DNA of 31,995 nucleotides from the NCBI GenBank assembly GCA_002365865.1, contig DFAQ01000014.1, forward strand, positions 1 to 31,995, written 5' to 3'. The position numbers and the translations under genes are program-made. Positions 1 to 8,031 of the stretch are shown in pieces. Source of the stretch: Pelotomaculum sp. UBA3102. GTDB taxonomy: Bacteria > Bacillota > Desulfotomaculia > Desulfotomaculales > Pelotomaculaceae. The notes beneath the pieces are model-generated. The model was given only the letters and a program-made list of their open reading frames with translations, made no database searches and was not told the DNA's origin. Each line of letters opens with the position of its first letter. The stretch's first letter is position 1.

Positions 1-44
1 TTTAAACTTTTTCATGCGTCAGTACTGATTATTTGGTATCTGTG

Positions 45-73
45 TTGACATATAAAAATGTTTATCTTATAAT
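45..73 (+). promoter_or_regulatory. Sigma-A-type promoter of the leuS operon leader
   Basis: TTGACA at 45-50 and TATAAT at 68-73 are separated by 17 bases, a full consensus match. Transcription would begin near base 80, just before the T-box stem I. The promoter therefore drives the leader RNA, the embedded tRNA-Ala, the acyl-CoA synthetase and leuS. Confidence 0.88.
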
Positions 74-257
74 AAACAACAGTTTAATTGTCAAGCTGTG
101 ATGAGGAGTAGTAACCGGAGCAACTCTAAAGAGAGCCGCCGGGTGGTGTGAAGGCGGTGAGCCAGGACGGTGAAGCTCGCCTCTGAGCTATCTGGAGGAA
201 GTTTTAAATTACTTCAGATCGGGGCGCACCGTTATAGCGTGAAGAGGGCAGATATAT

Positions 258-332
258 GGGGCTGTGGCGCAGTGGGAGCGCGCTTCCTTGGCATGGAAGA
301 GGCCGCGGGTTCAATCCCCGCCAGCTCCACCA
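258..332 (+). tRNA. tRNA-Ala (anticodon GGC), CCA encoded
   Basis: A complete cloverleaf can be drawn. The acceptor stem is 258-264 with 322-328 and contains the G3:U70 wobble that identifies alanine tRNAs. The D stem is GCGC/GCGC (267-270, 278-281). The anticodon stem is CTTCC/GGAAG with loop TTGGCAT, giving anticodon GGC at 290-292. The variable loop is 5 bases. The T arm is GCGGG-TTCAATC-CCCGC (305-321). A73 is at 329 and CCA at 330-332 is encoded. No base looks damaged. It has no promoter of its own and sits in the loop of T-box stem III, upstream of the terminator, so both terminated and read-through transcripts contain it. Release would need RNase P cleavage at 257/258 and 3' trimming. 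Confidence 0.95.
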
Positions 333-371
333 CTGATATATATTTGCCAAAAAGGGTGGTACCGCGGGAAA

Positions 372-407
372 AACCTCTCGTCCCTTCGGGGATGAGAAGG
401 TTTTTTT
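372..407 (+). terminator. T-box attenuator terminator upstream of the acyl-CoA synthetase and leuS
   Basis: AACCTCTCGTCCC pairs with GGGATGAGAAGGTT around a TTCG loop and is followed by seven T residues (401-407). The 5' arm also contains CGTCCC, the strand that pairs with the T-box antiterminator, which gives the usual mutually exclusive structures. Confidence 0.9.
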
Positions 408-493
408 GTTGTTACGGCAGGACTGAAGGAAGCTTTATTGCCGTGGGCGATCAAAGCACTTACCTAAGATAATAATATTGGGGAGGGGAAATT

Positions 494-2158
494 GTGAGAA
501 GTTTTGGTAAAATCACAATCGGTGAACTTGTGGATCGGATAGCGGCAAATTATCCCGGTAACGATGCCCTGGTTTATCCGGATCGCGGGTTGAGGTATTC
601 TTATAAACAATTCCTTCAGGTTTGTGATCGGATTGCCAAGGGACTTATGAAATTGGGAGTAGAAAAGGGAGAGAGCGTTGCTATCTGGGCTACTAATGTA
701 CCGGAGTGGGTGATTACCCAGTTTGGCAGTCCGAGAATGGGAGCGGTACTGGTAACGGTCAATACCAATTACAAGGTGTTTGAACTGGAGTATTTACTAA
801 GGCAGTCAGACTCCACGACACTGATTATGATAGAGGGTACCAAGAGCTCTAATTACATAGATATGATATATGAACTTTGTCCTGAATTAAAAGAATGCGC
901 ACCCGGTCAACTGAAATCGGAAAGACTGCCTTTTCTGAAAAATATAATATTAATCAGTGAAAAACAATACCCGGGTATGTTCACCTGGGAAGAGGTTATG
1001 AAGATGGGTGAAGAAGTTACTGATGAAGAACTGGCCGCACGCCGGGCCACACTAGAACCGGATGACGTGATCAACATGATGTATACTTCCGGTACCACCG
1101 GTTTCCCTAAAGGCGTTATGCTGACCCATCATAACCTGATCGCAAACGGCTGCGGCCTGGCAGAGTGTATGAATATAGGTCCTGAAGACAGGCTTTGTAT
1201 TCCGGTACCTTTTTTTCACTGTTTTGGTTGTGTGCTGGGTACGATGTCCTGCGTGGTGTCCGGTACGACTATGGTTCCGGTGGAAGTGTTTGATGCCAGG
1301 AAAGTTCTGGAAGCGGTTGAAAAAGAACGTTGTACTGCGGTACACGGTGTTCCCACCATGTTTATTGTGGAACTGGAGTTAATGGAAAAAGAAAAATTTG
1401 ATACCTCTACCCTGCGTACCGGTATCATGGCCGGATCTCCCTGTCCGATAGAAGTTATGAAAAAGGTAGTAAATATAATGGGAGCGAAGGAAATAGTTAT
1501 TACTTACGGACAGACCGAAGCGTCTCCCGGAATCACCAATACCAGGACGGACGACCCCCTTGAACTCAGGGTGTCTACCGTGGGAAGAGCACTACCGGGT
1601 GTGGAGGTTAAAATAGTAAATCCTGAAACGGGAGTAGAAGTGCCGCCTGGTGAACAGGGTGAAATTTGCGCCCGCGGCTATAATATTATGAAGGGCTACT
1701 ACAAAATGCCGGAAGCAACTGCCGCTGCCATTGACGGGGATGGCTGGTTGCACACCGGTGACCTGGGTGTAATGGATGAAAACGGTTATTGCAAGATTAC
1801 CGGTCGCCTGAAAGATATGATTATCCGCGGTGGTGAAAATATATATCCCCGTGAAATTGAAGAATTTCTTTACACCCATCCTGCAGTAAAGGACGTTCAG
1901 GTGGTGGGAGTGCCCAGTACCAAGTATGGTGAAGAAGTGATGGCATTTATCCAGTTGAGAAAGGACCGGACGGCCACGCAGGAAGAAATTAGGAGTTTCT
2001 GTGAAGGTAAGATTGCCCGCTACAAGATCCCGAGATACGTTGCCTTCATTGACAGTTATCCAATTACCACCAGTGGGAAAATTCAAAAATATAAATTGCG
2101 TGAAATGGCAATAGAGATGCTGGGCCTACAAGATACAGCGGAAATAGAAACGGCTTAA
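494..2158 (+). CDS. AMP-forming acyl-CoA synthetase (ANL superfamily)
   Basis: A 554-residue acyl-adenylate/thioester-forming enzyme that should activate a carboxylic acid with ATP and load it onto CoA in the cytoplasm. The ATP-binding motif YTSGTTGFPKG begins at residue 197, followed by YGQTE, the hinge motif GWLHTGDLG, GRLKDMIIRGGENIYP and the C-terminal catalytic lysine K529 in TTSGKIQK. Length and motif order fit FadD-like medium- or long-chain acyl-CoA synthetases; the acid cannot be read from sequence. The GTG start at 494 follows GGGAGGGGAA. The gene lies between the T-box terminator and leuS (31-bp gap, no terminator), so it is probably the first gene of a T-box-controlled operon. A branched-chain acid linked to leucine metabolism is possible but only a guess. 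Confidence 0.85.
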   Translation: MRSFGKITIGELVDRIAANYPGNDALVYPDRGLRYSYKQFLQVCDRIAKGLMKLGVEKGESVAIWATNVPEWVITQFGSPRMGAVLVTVNTNYKVFELEYLLRQSDSTTLIMIEGTKSSNYIDMIYELCPELKECAPGQLKSERLPFLKNIILISEKQYPGMFTWEEVMKMGEEVTDEELAARRATLEPDDVINMMYTSGTTGFPKGVMLTHHNLIANGCGLAECMNIGPEDRLCIPVPFFHCFGCVLGTMSCVVSGTTMVPVEVFDARKVLEAVEKERCTAVHGVPTMFIVELELMEKEKFDTSTLRTGIMAGSPCPIEVMKKVVNIMGAKEIVITYGQTEASPGITNTRTDDPLELRVSTVGRALPGVEVKIVNPETGVEVPPGEQGEICARGYNIMKGYYKMPEATAAAIDGDGWLHTGDLGVMDENGYCKITGRLKDMIIRGGENIYPREIEEFLYTHPAVKDVQVVGVPSTKYGEEVMAFIQLRKDRTATQEEIRSFCEGKIARYKIPRYVAFIDSYPITTSGKIQKYKLREMAIEMLGLQDTAEIETA

Positions 2159-2189
2159 CATTTAATAGCAGCAAACAAGGAGGATTTAT

Positions 2190-4676
2190 TTGAGAGAGAA
2201 GTATTGTTTCAAGGAAGTAGAAGAAAAATGGCAGGCTTGCTGGGAAAGGGACGGTCTGTACGCAACCGCTGATTTTTCGGACCGGCCCAAGTTTTACTGC
2301 CTCGAAATGTTTCCCTACCCTTCGGGTAAGCTTCACATGGGCCACGTCAGAAATTATTCCATTGGAGATGTGCTGGCGCGTTTCAAAACCATGCGGGGAT
2401 ATCACGTACTTCACCCCATGGGCTGGGATGCGTTCGGCCTGCCTGCCGAAAACGCCGCGATAAAACATGGCGGGGGGGTCCACCCCGGTGACTGGACCGT
2501 TGAGAATATCGACAACATGCGCGACCAGTTAAAACAAATGGGTATCAGCTATGACTGGAACCGGGAAGTTGCCACCTGTCACCCGAGTTATTACCGCTGG
2601 ACACAGTGGATCTTTTTGCAGCTTTTTCACAACGGTTTGGCTTATAAAAAATACGCCGCGGTAAACTGGTGTTCCGATTGTGCTACCGTTCTGGCCAACG
2701 AGCAGGTCGTCAACGGGCATTGTGAGCGGTGCCATGCCCTGGTGGAAAAACGGGAACTGGCGCAATGGTTTTTCAGGATTACCGGCTATGCCGAGCGTCT
2801 GCTTAAGGATATGGATCTCCTTGACGGCTGGCCGGATAAGGTCAAAATTATGCAGGAGAACTGGATTGGGCGTAGCGAAGGTACGGAGATAGATTTTAAA
2901 GTCGAAGGCTTGGAAGACGTTATAACCGTATATACTACCCGTCCAGATACTGTTTTTGGCGTTACTTACATGGTTCTGGCACCGGAGCATCCGCTGGTGG
3001 GGAAATTAGTCAACGGTACGGAACGGGAAGCAGAGATCAAGGACTTTATTCACCAGGTAAAAAATTTAAGCGAGCTTGACCGTACTTCCACCGAGGTGGA
3101 AAAAGTGGGCCTGCCTACAGGGGCATACTGCATAAACCCCCTGACGGGAGAAAGAATTCCGGTTCTGGTTGCAAACTATGTCCTGTTGGAATACGGCACG
3201 GGTTGTGTTATGGGCGTACCGGCCCACGACCAGAGGGACTTTGAATTTGCCCGCAAGTACCATTACCCAATACGGGTGGTAATACAGCCGCGCGGGGTTA
3301 GCCTGGATCCTGCTGTGATGGATGCTGCTTACGTCGAAGAAGGTTTTTTGGTTAATTCAGGCCGGTTTAACGGTATGGCCAACAATGATGCGATCAAGGC
3401 CATTACCGTCCACCTTGAAGCAATCGGGCGGGGCAGGCACCGTGTGACCTATCGCTTGAGGGACTGGTTGATCTCCCGCCAGCGTTACTGGGGGGTGCCC
3501 ATTCCTGTTATTTACTGCGACAGGTGTGGTATAGTACCCGTGCCGGAGGAAGACCTGCCTGTGCTTTTGCCTATGGAGGTGGAGTTTAAGCCCACCGGCC
3601 GTTCACCACTGGCTGAGTGCCCCGACTTTGTCAATACCGCCTGTCCCCGGTGCGGGGGACCCGGTAAGAGAGAAACCGATACCATGGACACCTTTGTATG
3701 CTCTTCCTGGTATTACTACCGCTATACCAGTCCCAGGGAGCATGAAGGACCATGGGATAAGGCCAAGGTGGATTACTGGCTGCCGGTAGATCAATATATA
3801 GGAGGGGTGGAGCATGCCATTCTGCACCTCTTATACTCGCGGTTCTTCACCAAGGTGCTTTATGACCTTAACCTGATCAGCAACCAGGAGCCCTTTGCCA
3901 ACCTGCTTACCCAGGGTATGGTCTTAAAAGACGGGGCAAAAATGTCCAAATCCAAGGGCAATGTAGTCAGTCCTGAAGACATCATAGCCCGGTACGGGGC
4001 AGATACGGCCAGGCTGTTCATTCTGTTTGCCGCGCCTCCGGAACGTGACCTGGAATGGAGCGACCAGGGAGTAGAAGGTTGTTACCGCTTTTTAAACCGG
4101 GTCTGGCGGTTGGTTGTACCCCTTGTGGAGATGCTGAAAGTTGCTCCGCCCCTGTCTGCCGCTGAACTGATAGGTGTAAACCGCGAGATGCGCAGGGTTA
4201 CCCACGTTACTATTAAAAAGGTAACCGGAGATATAGCTGACCGCTTTAATTTTAACACTGCTATCAGTGCCGTCATGGAGTTGGTTAATGCACTTTACCA
4301 GTACCGGGATGTGCCGGAAACCGACCACGATCCGGCAGTATTAAAGGAGGCTGTGGAGACATTACTCCTCCTGCTGGCCCCGTTTGCGCCGCACATAACG
4401 GAGGAATTATGGGAAGCCACCGGACACGAGGGCAGCATTCACAGTCAGAGCTGGCCTTTATACGATCCGGAAGCGATAGTGGAAGACGAAATTACCATCG
4501 TGGTGCAGATCAACGGACGGGTGCGTGAGCGCCTGTTGATTCCGGCAGGCTTAACCGCTGCCGAAATGCAGGAGAAAGTGATGAAAGAGCCCAGGGTGTT
4601 GAAGTTAATCGAGGGTAAGAAGATATTGAAAATTATTCCGGTACCGGGAAAACTGGTAAATATAGTGGCTAGGTAG
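2190..4676 (+). CDS. leuS: Leucyl-tRNA synthetase
   Basis: Class I synthetase of 828 residues that attaches leucine to tRNA-Leu. The HMGH form of the HIGH signature is at residues 49-52 after PYPSGKL, and KMSKS is at 584-588. Two CxxC pairs (CSDC, CERC) lie near residues 160-182 and two more (CDRC, CPRC) near 440-490. The editing domain with the TTRPDT threonine-rich stretch lies between the catalytic halves. The C-terminal anticodon-binding region ends with the usual VxGKLVNIVxR-like tail. Start is TTG at 2190 with AAGGAGG about 7 bases upstream. It is the second gene after the T-box leader, and a strong terminator follows. Confidence 0.97.
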   Translation: MREKYCFKEVEEKWQACWERDGLYATADFSDRPKFYCLEMFPYPSGKLHMGHVRNYSIGDVLARFKTMRGYHVLHPMGWDAFGLPAENAAIKHGGGVHPGDWTVENIDNMRDQLKQMGISYDWNREVATCHPSYYRWTQWIFLQLFHNGLAYKKYAAVNWCSDCATVLANEQVVNGHCERCHALVEKRELAQWFFRITGYAERLLKDMDLLDGWPDKVKIMQENWIGRSEGTEIDFKVEGLEDVITVYTTRPDTVFGVTYMVLAPEHPLVGKLVNGTEREAEIKDFIHQVKNLSELDRTSTEVEKVGLPTGAYCINPLTGERIPVLVANYVLLEYGTGCVMGVPAHDQRDFEFARKYHYPIRVVIQPRGVSLDPAVMDAAYVEEGFLVNSGRFNGMANNDAIKAITVHLEAIGRGRHRVTYRLRDWLISRQRYWGVPIPVIYCDRCGIVPVPEEDLPVLLPMEVEFKPTGRSPLAECPDFVNTACPRCGGPGKRETDTMDTFVCSSWYYYRYTSPREHEGPWDKAKVDYWLPVDQYIGGVEHAILHLLYSRFFTKVLYDLNLISNQEPFANLLTQGMVLKDGAKMSKSKGNVVSPEDIIARYGADTARLFILFAAPPERDLEWSDQGVEGCYRFLNRVWRLVVPLVEMLKVAPPLSAAELIGVNREMRRVTHVTIKKVTGDIADRFNFNTAISAVMELVNALYQYRDVPETDHDPAVLKEAVETLLLLLAPFAPHITEELWEATGHEGSIHSQSWPLYDPEAIVEDEITIVVQINGRVRERLLIPAGLTAAEMQEKVMKEPRVLKLIEGKKILKIIPVPGKLVNIVAR

Positions 4677-4693
4677 AAGGTCAAATAAGTTTG

Positions 4694-4733
4694 AAGAAAA
4701 ACCCCGTTGCCCTGTAGTAGCGGGGTTTTTCTT
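4694..4733 (+). terminator. Intrinsic terminator after leuS
   Basis: AAGAAAAACCCCG (4694-4706) pairs perfectly over 13 bp with CGGGGTTTTTCTT (4721-4733); the 14-base loop is 4707-4720. It is A-rich on the left arm and T-rich on the right, so it could stop transcription in either direction. Confidence 0.92.
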
Positions 4734-4737
4734 AGAG

Positions 4738-4767
4738 TTGCCAAAGTAGGCCCTTATAATTTATAAT
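4738..4767 (+). promoter_or_regulatory. Probable promoter of the recJ operon
   Basis: TTGCCA (4738-4743) and TATAAT (4762-4767) are 18 bases apart. A second TATAAT at 4755-4760 lacks a partner at suitable spacing. Transcription would start near 4774, only about four bases before the recJ ATG. Confidence 0.6.
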
Positions 4768-4777
4768 CATAGCATCT

Positions 4778-7519
4778 ATGAAAAAAATTCCCAAGTATAA
4801 TAACAAAATATGGCGGATTAGACGCCCGGTGCCTGCTTTAAGCCGGATATTCGCCCGGAAACTTAGAATATCATCTGTTACAGCCCAGTTACTTATTAAC
4901 CGGGGTATCTATACAGTAGAACACGGCCGGGCCTTCCTTGGCAGTGAACTGGAAGGGATGCATCCCCCAGGGCTTTTAAAAGATGTGGGAAAAGCCGTCA
5001 GGAGAATATTGAAAGCTGTCGCATCAGGGGAAAAAGTACTGGTATACGGTGATTACGATGTCGACGGGATAACTGCGGCGGTGCTAATGGTCCGGGTTTT
5101 ACGCCGTATGGGTGCAAACGTTGATTATTATATCCCCAGTCGCCTGGAGGAAGGCTACGGCCTTAATTTAGAAGCATTGCAGAAAGTACGGGAAAAAGGA
5201 ACGCAACTGATTGTGACTGTGGACTGCGGGATAAGTTCCCTGGAAGAGGCATTATGGGCGCAGGAAAACGGACTTGATGTAATCATAACCGATCATCACG
5301 AGCCCCCTGCCGCCGGGATACCGCCTGCCTGTGCGGTAATTAATCCTAAAAGGCCAGATTGTAATTACCCTTTTAAAGGACTGGCCGGGGTCGGTGTGGC
5401 TCTCAAACTGGCCCAGGCCCTTCTGGAGGAAACAGACGCGAACAGAATGGCCTGGCAGGAATACCTGGATCTGGCGTGCCTGGGAACTATAGCCGATATC
5501 GTCCCCGCCCACGGGGAAAACCGGATTCTGGTAAAGCACGGCTTGCCTGTATTGGCCAACACCTGTAACTGTGGTTTGCAGGCCTTGATGACAGTAAGCG
5601 GTATAAACAAGGCCGCTTTAAGTCCCCGGGAGGTAAGCTTCGGCTTGGCTCCAAGAGTGAATGCTGCAGGCAGAGTAGGCAATCCTATGCTGGCGGCAAG
5701 CCTTTTGTTGGCGGAAGATGAAGAAACAGCCCGGCAAATAGCGTCTGAGTTGAACCGACTTAACCGGGACAGGCAAAAAATCGAAGCCATCGTTTTAGAA
5801 GAGGCCTTAAATCTACTGAAAGCAAGACCGGAACAGGAAAATGACCGCGTATTGGTACTTGCATCGCAGAACTGGCACCCGGGTGTGATCGGAATTGTGG
5901 CATCGCGCCTGATGGAAATTTATTACCGTCCGGTGCTTTTAATCTCTATGGAGAGGGGGAAAGGAAAAGGGTCGGCCAGAAGCATACCCGGTTTCAATAT
6001 TTATGCTGCCCTGACTCATTGCCGGAGTTGTCTTCTTGAGTACGGGGGGCACGCTCTGGCCGCGGGTTTTTCCATCGCTAGCGGTAAAGTGGAAAGTTTC
6101 CGGGATGAAATAAATAAATATGCCGTTGGCATTGCCGGTGACAAGGCCAAGGAAATGGTGCCCCCCTTGGAGATTGACGGCATTATTGATGTAGCCCAGG
6201 TGTCGGAAGACCTGGTTAATGAGCTCAACCTGCTGCACCCATTCGGACCTGAAAACCCGGATCCTTTGCTGTGTTGCCTTAAAGCGCCGGTCATGGAAAG
6301 TCGTGGTGTCGGTAAGGAGTCTGCCCACCTTAAAATGCGCCTGCGCGGGGAAAATGTAACCCTGGACGGTATCGGTTTTAACCTTGGTGCTTACGCAGAG
6401 GCCGTAGCTACGGCAGAGAAAGTTGACCTTGCTTTTGTACCCGGCATGAACGAGTACAACGGGAGGCGGTCGCTGCAATTGAAAGTTAAGGACGTGGGTA
6501 TTCCTGCGGCGTTAGATTTCATGGGGCAGCGGGAGCAGGAAGACGGTGATCCGGCCGGGATTCTTTCTGCAACCTCAGAATTTATTGAGCAAGAGGAATT
6601 ATTTATACCCGAATTTGTTCTTGGTGTTATCAACAACCTGGAAGTTAAAAGTGAGCCTGAGCGGGTGGCACGCAACCTAAAAACTCAAAATATTGAGCTG
6701 GTTGACCGCCGTGGTTCGGTTGACCGGCCGGGTTATATGGCTGGGTTGGCGGAAAACGGGGAGTCTACGCTGGTCATTACCTCATGTGGCTATCAGACCG
6801 TTGAACTGGTATACTATATGCAAATGTCCAGGCCTTCTTTGAAAGGAAAGGTTTCCTGCTGTCATTCCCTGGTTTCTGAGCCGGATCGAAGCAGGCTCGT
6901 CAAAATGTTTAAAGCAGGGGAGGTCAAGATATTATTTACCACTCCGGATACTGCGGGCATTTTTGGAGCTTATGCCTGCCAAGCGCTGCTTTACCACCTT
7001 CCTTTCAGTCCTGAGGCGATTGACTGCATTATAAATGCCCTGCAGCCGGGTGCCGGATTGTATTTTCTTTTTGGCTCCCAAGACCTTAATGAAAACGTGG
7101 CCGGCTTAGAATCCCTGGCGCCGGACAGAAGATACCTGGCTTTTCTTTATCAACTTCTGCGCCGGATACAAAACGGCAGCGAGCAGATAAGTTTAAACTC
7201 TGCCCGGGTGGCACGGCAGCTTGCAAAGGCTGGTTTTTCAAACTCCAGGGAATATACGGTAAGGGTTGCTCTTACCGTTCTGGAGGAGTTGGATTTTATT
7301 AAAAGTACCCGGGCAGGAAAATCCTTTAGTATTGATTTGTATCCGGCGCCTGCAGAAAAAAGAAACCTGATGGATGCTAAGACATACCGGCGTCTTCAAA
7401 TAATAAAGGAGGAATCATTGGTTTGGATGAGGAAACTATTAAAAGAGCCGTTACATAATATATTGTGGGTTCAAGGCGCTTCATTTTTGGGAGGTAGTGA
7501 GCTTGGATTTGAAGAATAA
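4778..7519 (+). CDS. recJ: Single-stranded-DNA exonuclease RecJ
   Basis: A 5'-3' single-strand exonuclease of recombination and mismatch/base-excision repair. The DHH catalytic domain shows DYDVDG (residues 92-97) and DHH (172-174), the DHHA1 domain shows GGHALAAG (from 423), and an OB-like domain follows near 470-590. The remaining 300 or so residues form the long C-terminal domain seen in Bacillus-type RecJ, which explains 913 residues against about 580 in E. coli. ATG 4778 gives an N-terminus ending in KIWRIRRP that lines up with the usual family start, yet no Shine-Dalgarno is visible and the predicted transcript begins almost at the ATG. The 3' end overlaps apt by 17 bases, so the two are probably translationally coupled. 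Confidence 0.95.
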   Translation: MKKIPKYNNKIWRIRRPVPALSRIFARKLRISSVTAQLLINRGIYTVEHGRAFLGSELEGMHPPGLLKDVGKAVRRILKAVASGEKVLVYGDYDVDGITAAVLMVRVLRRMGANVDYYIPSRLEEGYGLNLEALQKVREKGTQLIVTVDCGISSLEEALWAQENGLDVIITDHHEPPAAGIPPACAVINPKRPDCNYPFKGLAGVGVALKLAQALLEETDANRMAWQEYLDLACLGTIADIVPAHGENRILVKHGLPVLANTCNCGLQALMTVSGINKAALSPREVSFGLAPRVNAAGRVGNPMLAASLLLAEDEETARQIASELNRLNRDRQKIEAIVLEEALNLLKARPEQENDRVLVLASQNWHPGVIGIVASRLMEIYYRPVLLISMERGKGKGSARSIPGFNIYAALTHCRSCLLEYGGHALAAGFSIASGKVESFRDEINKYAVGIAGDKAKEMVPPLEIDGIIDVAQVSEDLVNELNLLHPFGPENPDPLLCCLKAPVMESRGVGKESAHLKMRLRGENVTLDGIGFNLGAYAEAVATAEKVDLAFVPGMNEYNGRRSLQLKVKDVGIPAALDFMGQREQEDGDPAGILSATSEFIEQEELFIPEFVLGVINNLEVKSEPERVARNLKTQNIELVDRRGSVDRPGYMAGLAENGESTLVITSCGYQTVELVYYMQMSRPSLKGKVSCCHSLVSEPDRSRLVKMFKAGEVKILFTTPDTAGIFGAYACQALLYHLPFSPEAIDCIINALQPGAGLYFLFGSQDLNENVAGLESLAPDRRYLAFLYQLLRRIQNGSEQISLNSARVARQLAKAGFSNSREYTVRVALTVLEELDFIKSTRAGKSFSIDLYPAPAEKRNLMDAKTYRRLQIIKEESLVWMRKLLKEPLHNILWVQGASFLGGSELGFEE

Positions 7520-8021
7520 AATCAGGGAGATACCGGATTTCCCCCGGGAAGGAATTAATTATAGAGATGTATCAACGTTGCTTTTGGATAAAGATGCCTA
7601 CCGCCGGGCCGTGCAGGAGCTTGTAATTCAGTGTAAACATATTAAAGCTGACCTGATCGTCTGTCCCAGGTCACGGGGTTTGGTCATCGGTGCTCCCCTG
7701 GCCTATATTCTGGGCACGGGATTGGTTACTCTTCACAAGCCGGGTAAGCTTCCGGAAGATGATCTGATATGGCATTACGACCTTGAGTTCGGAGAGGAAG
7801 CTCTTGGGGTAAACCAGGAAACCATTAAACCGGAAACCAAGGTCCTGGTAGTAGACGAGCTGATTGCCACGGGAGGAACGGCTTTCACGGCGATTAAGCT
7901 GATTGAAGGACTGGGCGGCGAGGTAGTGGGTACGGTTTTTTTGATTGAGCTTACCGGTCTGGGTGGGAGAGTAAAATTGCAAAATTATGATACAATATCG
8001 CTGGTTCAGTATAATTATTAA
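7503..8021 (+). CDS. apt: Adenine phosphoribosyltransferase
   Basis: Salvages adenine by transferring it to PRPP to make AMP. The type I phosphoribosyltransferase signature VLVVDELIATGGTA is near residues 113-126, and the N-terminus DLKNKIREIPDFPREGI is typical for Apt. I chose TTG 7503 (172 residues) over GTG 7497 because GGGAGGT at 7489-7495 is 7 bases from the TTG but only one base from the GTG. It starts inside the end of recJ and is followed 10 bases later by rel. The recJ-apt-rel order is common in Gram-positive bacteria. Confidence 0.95.
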   Translation: MDLKNKIREIPDFPREGINYRDVSTLLLDKDAYRRAVQELVIQCKHIKADLIVCPRSRGLVIGAPLAYILGTGLVTLHKPGKLPEDDLIWHYDLEFGEEALGVNQETIKPETKVLVVDELIATGGTAFTAIKLIEGLGGEVVGTVFLIELTGLGGRVKLQNYDTISLVQYNY

Positions 8022-8031
8022 AGGAAAATGA

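Larger units (their letters stand above)
92..407 (+). promoter_or_regulatory. T-box leader, probably leucine-reading, with a tRNA gene inside stem III
   Basis: All standard T-box parts are visible. Stem I has the loop E strands AGTA (108-111) and GAA (172-174), the AGAGAG bulge and the GGTG distal element. The 3' strand reads GAA-G-CTC-G-CCTC, with CCTC (180-183) pairing GAGG (103-106), so CTC (176-178) is the best specifier and calls for leucine. Stem II is ATCTG/CAGAT plus AAGT/ACTT (190-219). A conserved CCGTTA follows at 229-234. Stem III is an 11-bp helix (247-257 with 338-348) whose loop is a whole tRNA. The antiterminator has AGGG, a UGGUACC bulge (357-363) and GCG. The UGGU fits an A73 discriminator, as in tRNA-Leu. 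The competing terminator follows directly. It should raise expression of the acyl-CoA synthetase and leuS when leucyl-tRNA is scarce. Confidence 0.88.

Noticed and set aside
175..181. Alanine readings of the leuS T-box specifier (GCT at 175-177 or GCC at 179-181), which would make the leader sense its own tRNA-Ala
   Set aside because: The helix CCTC/GAGG uses bases 180-183 and the register shared with the hisS leader gives CTC. Leucine also fits the downstream leuS. The alanine reading cannot be fully excluded.
170..472. Open frame of 100 codons across the leuS leader
   Set aside because: It runs through the T-box stem I, the tRNA-Ala and the terminator, all of which have their own clear structure, and it has no ribosome-binding site that would justify it.
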